64,000 nucleotides of DNA from Verrucomicrobiia bacterium. GTDB lineage: Bacteria > Verrucomicrobiota > Verrucomicrobiia > Limisphaerales > JADLHS01. The notes below the pieces were generated by a model, which searched no databases, was not told the DNA's origin, and was given only the letters and a program-made list of their open reading frames with translations. A program made the position numbers and the translations under genes. Positions 55,101 through 63,900 of this stretch are shown here, piece by piece. The DNA is taken from the NCBI GenBank assembly GCA_011525685.1, contig WYBW01000187.1, positions 1-64,000 of the forward strand, in the 5' to 3' direction. Every line of letters starts with the position of its first letter. Positions within the stretch are counted from its first letter, which is position 1.

Positions 55101-58100
55101 CCAATCCCGGCGTCAGCAGCGCGATCATTCCCTGCTCGGCGGCCAGGCCGAAATTCAAATGATCCGCGCCTTGCTCCGGGTCGCTGTCGGGCTTGAAGAC
55201 GCGAAAACTTTGCCCGCCAATGAACGTCAATGGCGCAATCGCGTGCCGCCTGGGCTGGCCAATGGGATTGTCGGTGAAATAAAGGCCGCCCAACGCCACC
55301 GGCAGCGGAGACGGATTGTAGAGTTCAATGAAGTCGGTCGGATACAATGCAAACTCACTGGCCAACCATTCATTGATGCTGATGTTCATCACGTCACCGA
55401 GCGGCTGGGGAAGATTGTCCGCGCCCAGGGTCGGCTGGGTGAGCACAAACTCGCCGCCATGCAGCCGACCGATGGAAAGGTCTGCCAGTTGCAGGCCGAA
55501 CTCGACCGAGTCGAGCAGCGCGCCGCCCGCGTTGACTTTGTCGAAAAGGAAGACTCCCTCGCCGTTCTGGTCGAGCGAGAATCCCGTGTGCAAGCCGGGC
55601 GTGCCGTCGGCGTTGTTGGCCAGCACGACCAGACGGTCGCCCGAGGCCAGTGTCGTGCCGTTCGGAAAGGTGAATTTATTCGGCGAATCCAGCCGGTCAG
55701 AGAGGCGCAGGCCGGAAAGGTCCACCGCCGAACTGCCCTCGTTGTAAAGCTCGATGGCATCCGGAAACGTGCCCGCGTGGTTGAAGGAGGCGACGTTGCG
55801 CGCCAGCACTTCGTTGATGCGAACCGAAGGCCAGTTGGTGTTGACCACCCACACTCGCGAGGGGGTAGCGTTCGCCTCGCTCTGCCAGACCTGGTCGTCG
55901 CCGGCGCCGATGACCCATACAACATTGGTGCTGCCGTGCGGCAGGCTGGAAAGACCGATGGGAGTGGCCACCGGAGTGGCCGCGCCGAAGCCGCCGTCAT
56001 TCAGCTTGTAGCGGTATTGGATAACACCCGCGCCACTCACTGTGAGCGTGGCGGTGCGCAGCGGAGTGGGGGACCGCGGTTCACCCGAGAGGGTGGCGAT
56101 GGGGGCGACGGTGTTCGTGGCCAGGAACGGGGCGATCACCGCTTGAACATAAGCGCGGCGGCCGTTCATCCAGTTCTTGATCCGTGTGAGGACGCTGGCC
56201 GGTGTGAAGTCGCCCAGCGTCTGGTCCACCGTGGCGTTGAACTCCTCCGCCGAGAAGGTGGTGGCGAGCAACCGTTGCAGCGTGCGGTAATACACCGGCT
56301 CGAAATCGGGGGAGCGCATGAACCGGTTGAAGGCCGGCATCGCGGTCGCGCCAAAGAGCGTGGCGTTGGTGGCGCCGCTCACGCCCCCCTCTCCAAGAAT
56401 GGAGTCGAGATCATAATACATCAGCATGAAGCGCGGATCGTTGACCCCGGCGTACATGTAGTAGTCATCATTGTGGCCGGTGTTGGGAGACGTTTCGCGA
56501 TTGTCGAACAGCGCCATGACGGCCAGATATGCCAGCCATTGCTCCGCATGGATGACGCCTCGCGCCGCCTGCGTGGTGTACAGATCGTTGGTTCCCATGA
56601 TGCGCAACATGGCGATCAAATCGGACCAGTCATTTTCGCTCACGTTGGTTTCTTTGAACCAGGTGTTGGTGTAGGCGTTCTGGTTCGTGCCGCGATAATT
56701 GAAGTCCGGGGGCGCAATGTCGCGGATCACCCGATAGACATTGCCGGAACCATCGTTGGGAAACCAATGGTCCGCCCAATCGCTGTCAATCGCCTCGTTG
56801 GCGGCATACATGCCGCCGTAGGTTTGCGGTCCGTTGTTGGCCAGGTTCGCGTTGTTGACGCGCACCTGGACCGGCCGCGAATCCGCGCCGATGACCCCGG
56901 ATTTCAAGCTCAACACCGAACCCAGCACCTGAACGTGACTGAACTGCCCGTTGAGGTTCAGCGCGGAAACACCCTTCCACGTCCGGTCCGAAACAAAGTT
57001 CACCCTGAAATTGTTGGGCTTGCGATTGCGGCTGCCGTGGCCGCGATTCCGAAAGCCCACGGTGTATCGAACCTCAGTGCCGCTCGCGTCCAGGCTGATG
57101 AAGGTCCCGTTCATCTGCGCGTCACTCAACGACTCACCGGGGTAACCGCCGCTGCCGATTTGCGCCAACTCCGCCCGCTCGGCCTCGGTCATCACCAGTT
57201 TGTAGAGCGGATACGCGCCCAGGTAGCTCGAATCGTCCACTTGATACAGCGCGTTGCAAACCTGTCCCAGCCAATCACCGTTGACATCCTGCGCCGGGGC
57301 CGGCCAGGTGCGAGTCAACCCATCGAGATCAGTCGCCTCGATGTAAAACTCCACGACCGCATTGTTTGTCTGAGGGGGAATGGTCGCGGCAAACACTCCG
57401 TCGTTCGCTGCGCCGTCATCATGCAATCCATCATCGAACATCGGCAGGCTCGTGAAAGCGGGGCCGCGGCCGTCCACGCGCCAATGCAGGGCGGCGACAA
57501 CGTTCGATCCACGCTCGTCCAGCAGCCGGGCGGTGACCAACACCGGGTCGCTAGACCGCGGCACCGGAGGCAGGTGCAGGATCTCGAGAATGACCGGCGC
57601 GATGTTCGTCCGGGCAACCGAGTTCGGCCCGCCCGGCGTGCCTTCGGCGATCTGACTGGCCGCCCAGTTCACGCCGTGGTTGTTGGAAAATCTGACATTG
57701 ATCAGTTCCAAAGACCTTCCGCCGCCATCGTGTTCGGCAAACCAGATCCAGCCACGATGCGACCAATCGAGCGGCCCGCGCCGGCGAACCGCCCAGTCTC
57801 CTTCGTCCGCGTAGTCCACCCGATCCACGCGAATGCCGGCGGCGTCCTCCAGTTCAATGCCTTCGCGACTGTTGCTCAACCGTCCGGTCCAGCCTCCGAC
57901 CACATTGGTCACGGTCGGATATTTGTTGGTGAACACGGCCAGGTCGGCGGCCACCACGAGATAGGCGTTCGGGGCGAGCGTGATTTCGGGGAAAGTGAAC
58001 TGGACACCCTTGCTGAACCTCCAGCCTGTCAGGTTCACGTTGGTCGCCCCGGCATTGTGCAGTTCAAGGAACTCCTCGCGCACGTCCTCCGAAGCCGGAT

Positions 58101-58206
58101 GATACATGATCTCACTGATCAGCACCGCTCCGCTGGAGTTCAAGGCGACAAGCAGAGTCAACGGAAGCAGACCGCCGAAGAGCGCGCGGGAGAACAACGA
58201 CTTCAT
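52141..58206 (-). CDS. Giant exported lamin-tail and CotH-kinase-domain protein
   Basis: A 2021-residue exported protein. After a signal peptide (MKSLFSRALFGGLLPLTLLV) comes a lamin-tail domain (ISEIMYHPASEDVREEFLEL). A CotH-kinase-like region (~320-680) follows, with YKLVMTEAERAELAQIG, GFRNRGHGSRNRKPNNFRV and LMYYDLDSILGEGG. Then come several further lamin-tail domains, each opening with an IN/VINE motif (VRINEVLARNVASF, ISINEWLASEF, IVLNEILAHNQ, LAINEWMANPA, VVINELLSHTDP) and an FIELYNPS-like strand. The C-terminus has a GDPDNDGQTNLQEYLGGTHP calcium-binding-type motif and a short sandwich domain. CotH kinases modify secreted proteins in spores; the role here is unknown. Its stop overlaps the next gene's ATG. 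Confidence 0.88.
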   Translation of the reverse strand: MKSLFSRALFGGLLPLTLLVALNSSGAVLISEIMYHPASEDVREEFLELHNAGATNVNLTGWRFSKGVQFTFPEITLAPNAYLVVAADLAVFTNKYPTVTNVVGGWTGRLSNSREGIELEDAAGIRVDRVDYADEGDWAVRRRGPLDWSHRGWIWFAEHDGGGRSLELINVRFSNNHGVNWAASQIAEGTPGGPNSVARTNIAPVILEILHLPPVPRSSDPVLVTARLLDERGSNVVAALHWRVDGRGPAFTSLPMFDDGLHDDGAANDGVFAATIPPQTNNAVVEFYIEATDLDGLTRTWPAPAQDVNGDWLGQVCNALYQVDDSSYLGAYPLYKLVMTEAERAELAQIGSGGYPGESLSDAQMNGTFISLDASGTEVRYTVGFRNRGHGSRNRKPNNFRVNFVSDRTWKGVSALNLNGQFSHVQVLGSVLSLKSGVIGADSRPVQVRVNNANLANNGPQTYGGMYAANEAIDSDWADHWFPNDGSGNVYRVIRDIAPPDFNYRGTNQNAYTNTWFKETNVSENDWSDLIAMLRIMGTNDLYTTQAARGVIHAEQWLAYLAVMALFDNRETSPNTGHNDDYYMYAGVNDPRFMLMYYDLDSILGEGGVSGATNATLFGATAMPAFNRFMRSPDFEPVYYRTLQRLLATTFSAEEFNATVDQTLGDFTPASVLTRIKNWMNGRRAYVQAVIAPFLATNTVAPIATLSGEPRSPTPLRTATLTVSGAGVIQYRYKLNDGGFGAATPVATPIGLSSLPHGSTNVVWVIGAGDDQVWQSEANATPSRVWVVNTNWPSVRINEVLARNVASFNHAGTFPDAIELYNEGSSAVDLSGLRLSDRLDSPNKFTFPNGTTLASGDRLVVLANNADGTPGLHTGFSLDQNGEGVFLFDKVNAGGALLDSVEFGLQLADLSIGRLHGGEFVLTQPTLGADNLPQPLGDVMNISINEWLASEFALYPTDFIELYNPSPLPVALGGLYFTDNPIGQPRRHAIAPLTFIGGQSFRVFKPDSDPEQGADHLNFGLAAEQGMIALLTPGLETIDCIAYGPQRTDVSQGRSPDGSGRIASFLQPSPGAPNPGASSSVQTVTLVALTNVWRYNETSDLTSINWTAPGYNDNTWPEGRALLFHDDDPLPGPTNTELTLGRMTYYFRTHFNFSGDPTAVVLRLSPFVDDGAIFYLNGQLLYNLAVTDTPLSYSTPASRNVNNAVLEGPFSVPATNLIQGDNVLAVEVHQVNTTSSDIVFGAQLDAASTTPAGPAIVLNEILAHNQSFTNAAGRTPDWVELYNPGTNSIDLGDLSLSDDPGAPRKWVFANGTMLAPDGYLTIEFDDSLPASATNTGFALSASGDAVYLFQRPANGGSVLGSVTLGLQAADFAMGRMPSGSGDWTLTLPTRNSQNVAAGLGNASFLAINEWMANPAHGDDWFELYNPNAQPLDLSGLALTDNPSVRNKSPFPPRSFIGPRSYVKLIADDNQAGGADHVAFRLSAAGDFIGLYWPVGTQIHTVSFGPQTTGVSEGRFPDGAAAIASFPDTASPGAPNYRLLTDVVINELLSHTDPPLEDAVEIHNLSSNAVDISGWYLSNTGDNPAKFLVPSNTVLAAGGYQVFYQYQFDNAVAPGVQLPFSFDSAHGDELHLSQTDASGGLTGFRARVKFGAATNGVSFGRFVTSVGEEFVAMSRRSFGVDNPLNLAQFRAGTGAANPYPRVGPVVFSEINYRPATHYLGNTNAAEFLELLNITSDPVPLYDPAATTNTWRISGGVDFTFPMNVTLPAGGSALIVSFDPIANPAQSNWLRTAYQVLPDVPMFGPWSGALANEGERLEMLRPDPPQKPPQPDAGFVPYVLVEHVHYLPTAPWPTNGIGDGSSLQRAVPKGFGNEPLFWIASAPSAGLPLADTDGDGLPDYWEVENGLNPTNSMGLHGAIGDPDNDGQTNLQEYLGGTHPQNGDDYFHINSVAVNGTSVTLRFRAGSGRTYSVLYSENSPGGPWLKLADVSFGAIPRQIEITDPGFSAANRRFYRLTAPAQSIP

Positions 58207-58448
58207 GATTCCGTCCAGACAATTATGCAATTCAACCAGCCGTATTGTCGCGTATCAAATCCGGTCAGGCAAGCCAAGCCATGACTGCAAACGTGGCAGC
58301 CGGAAGGGCAAAGCCGATTTTCGGAATGTTCATCCGCCGGTGAAAATGCCCGCACGGCAACGCGTGACAACCTCCCCTTGGGAACAAAGGTCCATACCGG
58401 ACAGCACATCCCGAACCACACCGGGTTTGCGATTGAGGCCGCGAAAAT

Positions 58449-60545
58449 TCAGTTCGCCGCCTGACGGAGGGCGGCGAAAAGGGTTTTCCCGGACTCACGG
58501 GTGACCGGCTGCCTGCTCTTTTCGTCCTCGTGTTCGACCAGTTCCGCCGGCAGCTCTTTCAGAAAAGGAGAAGGATGGCAGGGCATCAGTTGGCCGTACT
58601 TCCGGCGCCCACCGCAGTGGCTGATCGCCAGCGTCTGCATCGCGCGCGTGACGGCCACGTAGAACAAACGCCGCTCCTCATCCAGCGTGCCCTCGGATTT
58701 GGAGCGGGAGTGCGGCAGCAATCCGTCTTCCATGCCCACGATGTAAACGTGCGGAAACTCCAGCCCCTTGCAGCTATGCATCGTGATCAACGTGACGGCA
58801 TCGCCCTGGTTTTCCTCCTCGTCCTCGCGATCGGTGTCGAGGCTGATTTCCTCCAGGAACGCCTGTAATCGCTCGAACAGCGGCGCGGCGGGCGCGGCAT
58901 GGTCGAGCGTGGCCACGAGGTCTTTCAGATTGCGCACCCGGTTCTCTCCGGCCTCGCGGTCCTTCTCCGAACGGCGCAACTCGTCGAGGTAACCGGTTTC
59001 GTTGAGAAAATTGGCTGCCCACGCTTGCAGTGTAGGACAGGCGTCTCGCCTGTCTCCATTGGCTCCGGAAACCATCGAGTTAGCGACAGGCGAGACGCCG
59101 GCCCTGCGCTCAAGTTGTGCCTGCGTCAGTTCGAGGAACGCCACAAACGATTCAATCCTCTCCCTTGTCCTTGCTTGAAACGTCGCCGTCACCGCCGGGT
59201 TCTTCATCGTGGCGAACACCGACGCCTTGCGCTCGTGACTCGCCGCCAGCAACCGCTCCATTGTCACGTCACTCAGGCCGCGCGCGGGCACGTTCGCGAT
59301 ACGCAGCAGGCTGACGTCGTCGTTCGGGTTCAGAAACACTTTCAGGTAAGCCAGAAGATCGCGCACCTCGCGCCGGTCGAAGAAACTCTGGCCGCCGATC
59401 AAATGGTAGCGCACGCCGGCCTGCCGCAACGCCGTCTCCAGCGGACGCGATTGCTGGTTCGTGCGGAAGAGAATCGCGTTGTCCCGCCACGGCAACCGGT
59501 GGGCCAGCCGGGCAAATTCAATCTGCTCGACGACACCGCGCGCCTCCTGTTCGTCATCCGTGAATGAGCGCAGCACGATCTTCGCTCCCTGCCCCTTCTG
59601 CGACCACAACTGTTTGGCCCGGCGACGGACATTGTTCCTGATGAGCGCGTTGGCCGCGTTGAGAATCGTGTTGGTCGAGCGGTAATTCTGCTCAAGTTTG
59701 ATGACTTTGACTTCGGGGTAATGCTTCTCCAGGTCGAGCAGGTTGCCAATCTCCGCGCCGCGCCAGCCGTAGATGCTCTGGTCGTCGTCGCCTACCACGC
59801 ACAGGTTGCGGTGTTCCTGCGTGAGCAACTGCACCAGCCGAAACTGCGACGCGTTGGTGTCCTGGTATTCGTCCACCATCACGAAGCGATACTTCGCCCG
59901 GCAGGCTTGCAGAACGTCCGCGTGCTCGGCGAACAGACGCAGCGTCAGCAGAATCAAATCGTCGAAATCCACGGCATTGCACGCGTGGAGGGCGGATTCG
60001 TAACGCTGGCGGACGTGCTCGGCCATTGCGCGAACGCTGGGGTCGGAAAACGCCGCCGCTCGCTCGCCGCCGTTCTTGAAACGACTTAGCAGGCTCAGGA
60101 TCGCCGCCGGGTCGGTCTTCTCCCCCTTGGCGGAGATGTTGGCGAGGATCTTCTTGATCGCGCCCAACTGTTCCGACTCGTCATAGATCACGAAATTCCG
60201 TTTGTAGCCAAGGCGATCAATGTATTGCCGCAGGATGCGAACGCAGAGCGAATGGAAAGTGCAAACCGTCGGTTGCGCGTTGAGGGGGGAGGCCGTGGAG
60301 CCAGAAACCGGGGCGCGGGCGGGGAGCAGTTTTCTCACCCGCTCCTTCATCTCACGCGCGGCCTTGTTGGTGAACGTCACGCCGAGGACGTTTTCGGGAG
60401 CGACGCCCTTGCGAATAAGATGGGCGATGCGATGGGTGATGACGCGCGTCTTGCCCGTGCCGGCGCCGGCCAGAATCAGCACCGGGCCGTTGATGGTCTC
60501 GACGGCCAGGCGCTGCTGCGGATTCAGCGTGTTCAGGTCCCACAT
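58449..60545 (-). CDS. uvrD: UvrD/PcrA-type superfamily 1 DNA helicase
   Basis: ATP-dependent 3'-5' DNA helicase for repair and replication-fork rescue. Motifs: LNPQQRLAVETINGPVLILA, Walker A GAGTGKTRVITHRIAHLI, VTFTNKAAREMKERV, FHSLCVRILRQY, Walker B FVMVDEYQDTNASQ, GDDDQSIYGWRGAEI, EQNYRSTNTILNAANALI, ITMHSCKGLEFPHVYIVGME and RRLFYVAVTRAM. The 698-residue length is near normal but includes an extra stretch at ~478-506 (ERRAGVSPVA ... GDRRDACPT) formed by two palindromes (59027-59113). I chose ATG 60545 (MWDLNTLNPQQ); the frame is open to 60623. Whether it is UvrD or PcrA in the strict sense is not decided. Confidence 0.93.
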   Translation of the reverse strand: MWDLNTLNPQQRLAVETINGPVLILAGAGTGKTRVITHRIAHLIRKGVAPENVLGVTFTNKAAREMKERVRKLLPARAPVSGSTASPLNAQPTVCTFHSLCVRILRQYIDRLGYKRNFVIYDESEQLGAIKKILANISAKGEKTDPAAILSLLSRFKNGGERAAAFSDPSVRAMAEHVRQRYESALHACNAVDFDDLILLTLRLFAEHADVLQACRAKYRFVMVDEYQDTNASQFRLVQLLTQEHRNLCVVGDDDQSIYGWRGAEIGNLLDLEKHYPEVKVIKLEQNYRSTNTILNAANALIRNNVRRRAKQLWSQKGQGAKIVLRSFTDDEQEARGVVEQIEFARLAHRLPWRDNAILFRTNQQSRPLETALRQAGVRYHLIGGQSFFDRREVRDLLAYLKVFLNPNDDVSLLRIANVPARGLSDVTMERLLAASHERKASVFATMKNPAVTATFQARTRERIESFVAFLELTQAQLERRAGVSPVANSMVSGANGDRRDACPTLQAWAANFLNETGYLDELRRSEKDREAGENRVRNLKDLVATLDHAAPAAPLFERLQAFLEEISLDTDREDEEENQGDAVTLITMHSCKGLEFPHVYIVGMEDGLLPHSRSKSEGTLDEERRLFYVAVTRAMQTLAISHCGGRRKYGQLMPCHPSPFLKELPAELVEHEDEKSRQPVTRESGKTLFAALRQAAN
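59027..59113. repeat. In-frame palindromic insertion in the helicase gene
   Basis: Perfect hairpin GACAGGCG-TCT-CGCCTGTC (59036-59054) and its inverted relative with GGCG-AGA-CGCC (59089-59099), separated by about 30 bases. The flanks GTAGGACAGGCGTCTCGCC and, inverted, GGCCGGCGTCTCGCCTGTC match. The inserted ~29 residues fall in the 2B region, between helicase motifs, without a stop. Confidence 0.8.
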
Positions 60546-60601
60546 GCGCGCGCGGAGTGTAAGTTGGGAACGAACGATGGCAAGTGGTTTGCCCGGCCGC
60601 T

Positions 60602-60787
60602 TCAGAACTCCCCGTGGCGACATTTGTCAACCAGCGTGGCGAGGAGGAGCAGCGCCAGCGCAGGGGGGAACAAGCCAAATGCCGCCGGCGCCCGAGTGCC
60701 ACGTGATCGCAGCAAAACATCCCAAGACACAATGAAGGTGTTAACACGGGTTTCAACACGGCTGGGCCGGTTGCCCAAGAGCTTCAT
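60602..60787 (-). CDS. Possible small membrane protein, low confidence
   Basis: A 61-residue frame, MKLLGNRPSRVETRVNTF ... with one hydrophobic stretch AAFGLFPPALALLLLATLVD and a KCRHGEF tail. It lies between the AsmA-like gene and the helicase gene on their strand, in a 360-base gap (60546-60905). No family, no ribosome site. A 7-bp hairpin CCTCAAG/CTTGAGG lies just upstream at 60817-60836. Confidence 0.25.
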   Translation of the reverse strand: MKLLGNRPSRVETRVNTFIVSWDVLLRSRGTRAPAAFGLFPPALALLLLATLVDKCRHGEF

Positions 60788-60905
60788 CCGCGTCAGCGGC
60801 TTGGATCGGTCCTTGCCCTCAAGCGTCGCCTTGAGGCTTGCCCAGGCGCTGACTCAGTGCCGCGTCTCAGTTTTTTGGGCATCCACCGGGTCGCCAGTGA
60901 GGCGG

Positions 60906-63900
60906 CTACTGCTTCTTCGGTCGGCGGAACAAATCGAGCAGCCCGGGCGATTGGTTCGTGGCGGTGGCCGAGGGTTGGTTGGTGTCCGTGGAGGGTTTTC
61001 CGCCGCCCAACAGACTGCCCACGGTATCCAGCGCGCCGCCCACCTTTTCTCCCGTGGCGCCGCCAATGCCTTTCACCAACGCGCCACCGGCCTTCGTGCC
61101 AAGGACCAGCAGGGCCGTCTTGCTGATGTCGGGGTCGGGTTTGCCGACCGTGCCCTTCATCGTCAGGAATTGCGGCATGGCCACATAAGTGACATTGGTC
61201 GGCGTGTCGGTCGTGACCAAACCAATCTTGTCACCCATGTCGCGGCGGAGAAGGACTTGCACGGGGATTTGAACTGTCGAGTTCGTGAGGATGGGCGCCA
61301 GCGTGATCTGACCGCTGGCCAGGGCCTGGAAGGCGGCACTGCGAACTTCAGCCTGTTCCAGATTGACACGACCGCTGCCGGCTTTGGCGTTAACCCGCAT
61401 CACGTCAATCGGCGCGGACGTAAGCTGGTCGGCCCAACCGCTGCGCGCGCCCCCGCCCCGCAGGCCCGTCACCAGATTGCCCAGCGAAGCCGCTGGGTTG
61501 CGGATCAACTCCGGCAGGCCAATGACCACGTTGATGATCGAATGGACAATGGGGTTGCGCACGTCGGCAATGGACAGGTTCATGTTGGTCGTCGCGAAAT
61601 TAAATTCGCCCGCCAGGTTCTTTTGCAAGCTGGCATCCGTGATCCCCTCGCCCTTGACCTGCGCGCGGGCCGTGGTCGTGCCGCTGACCTGCCCCTTGCG
61701 CTCGGGCACGAAGGTGTTCACCAGCGGCGACAACGGCACCTCCTGGGCGTTGAAAGCCACGTCATACTTGTAACCCGGCACGCCGAGGTTCAAATCCACT
61801 GTCGCGCCGACGGGCGCACCGTTCAGCGTGAGCTGGAAGGGTTTCACCAACACCTGGCTGCCGTTGAGTTTTGCCGTCGCCTCCAGGTTGGCAATGTCCA
61901 CCTCGTGCAGGTGGAAGCGGCCAATCCGGGCGTCAAAAGTGAAGTTATCGAACGGCAGATTCATTGCGTCGGGCTCCTGGTTGGCCGGAGGCGCTGCTGG
62001 TGGAGCGGGCTTGATTTCGGCGGGTTTCGTCTCGCCGGCAAACAAGTCGTAATAGCGGGTCACATCGAGCGATTCCGATTCGAGCTTCAGGCTGCCTGTG
62101 ATGGCGTTGGACCGGGAATAGTCCACCGTGCCGGTGAGGCCCAGGACATTCTTCGCCCGCTCCGTGGGTGTGAGCGTAACCAGACATTGGCGAACCTGCG
62201 CCACATCCTTTGCCACTCCCGCATCCACCCGGAGGCTCGCCTCCAACGGCGAGGATGGCAGGGTGCCGGCGGGATCCTTGACCACCAGATCGGCCAGCCG
62301 CGCGTCGGCGGTGACCGCCAGGTCGCCATTCGCCTCGAGCTTCGCCGAGGCCGTCGTGTTCAGCGACACGGAAACCAGCTTGTTGTCCCCCAGCGCGGAC
62401 TCGAGGAACGGCCGCAGTCCGTGCTGGTTGAAATCCGTCAGCTTCAGCGCGAACTGTCCGGCACTTGTCTCCACATCAAAACGGCCTGTCACCTCGAAAC
62501 GACCGCCCGCATTCTGCGCTTCGCGCACGTCGCCCGCGAGCTTGCGCAGTTCGATCTGCTGACCCTTCATGGCCAGATCGAGGTCCGCGCCAGTGCCGAA
62601 CTGGGCGAACTGGTTGTCGGCAACACGACCGGTGAAATCATTGAGCGCCAGTTGGCCGGTCACAGTCTGTTGCCCGTCCTTGCCCGTGAGGCGGCCTTTG
62701 AAGTCGAGCGCCCCGTTGGTGATCGTCACATCCGGTTGCGGCATGAGTGCCAGCAACCGGGCCAGGACCGCCTGCGCGGTGAATTGCAGGTCCGCGTCTT
62801 GCGTGGCGGTATCAAACGTGCCCGAGCCGGACACCAGCAACGCGGATTGTCCCTGCTGACCCAGGTCCAGCCGACCGGAGTCCAGCTTGATCTGTTTCAA
62901 ATCCACCGCGCTCCCCCGGGCGAGTGCGCGCAGGCTCACACGGCTGACCTCGTTGCTGCCGAGCCGCGCGGCGAAATCGTCCACCGAACTCTCCAGCTCG
63001 AAGCCCAGTAGTTTGCCGCCTTGTTGGGAGAGCAGTTTGGCCCGGGCATTGACCATCCCGCGCGGCGCGAGGTCCGCGGCGAACGCCTGCCAGTCGGCCA
63101 GGTTCAGATTCGCGAGGGTGACATTCAACGCGGCATCGCCCATCGCGTCGGTCGTGCTCCCCCATCGGATCGCCATGGGACTGGTCAGTTCCGTTCGCAG
63201 CAACGGACGCCCCTCCTGCGTGCCGGTGAGGTTCAACACCTTCAGCAACGCGGACTCCGCAGCCTGGTCCACGGACAAATCGTAGTCGCAACGCAGGTCG
63301 AGCGTGGGTGTCGCCTGGTTGGCCTGCTTGAGTTGGAACCGGTCCACCTTCAATTGGCCGGCCACCGCCATCTGCTTTCCGCCCTTGGTCAGTTCGAGGT
63401 CGCTCGTCGCGTTGATGATGGTGGTCCCGAAATCCACACCGGCGGCGGCGCCCGCCAGGTTCAACACCTGCCGGTCGAGCGAAAGAACCTCCAACTTCAG
63501 CTTGCCCTCGAGCTTCCCAGCGTCGAATGGACCACTGAGGCGCATCTGACCGAGAGACGTCCCGGCCCGGCTGAAGACCAGGGCCAGTTGCCGGATTTCC
63601 GTGGGAGTGGTGTCGCAATCCAGCTTTATCGCCAGCGCGTTCAATTCCGCCAGCGCGCCGGACGCCTGCCCGACCGAGAAGGAGGCGTTGCCCTTGACGC
63701 TGCCGGGCATCAGGTCCTGGGTCAGCTCGAAGCCGAAACCGGCGTTCAACAGCGCCCGCACTGACGCCGCCGCGGCCGCTTCGGGTGCGGTCTTGTCCAG
63801 CGCCAGCGCCGCGGACAAATCCAGCTTGCCCTTGCCGCCGTTCCGCAGGTCGGCCAGCGTGAGATTGACATTGTCCAGTTCCACTTTGTCCTGACCGTCC

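Noticed and set aside
55006-58284. 1092-codon open frame on the + strand opposite the lamin-tail/CotH gene
   Set aside because: Antisense shadow of a gene with signal peptide and repeated recognisable domains; the translation is Arg/Val-rich low-information sequence.
60225-63011. 928-codon open frame on the + strand opposite the helicase and AsmA-like genes
   Set aside because: It lies antisense to two genes with clear domains, spans their junction, and its translation is Arg/His/Gly-rich without any motif; a high-GC shadow frame.
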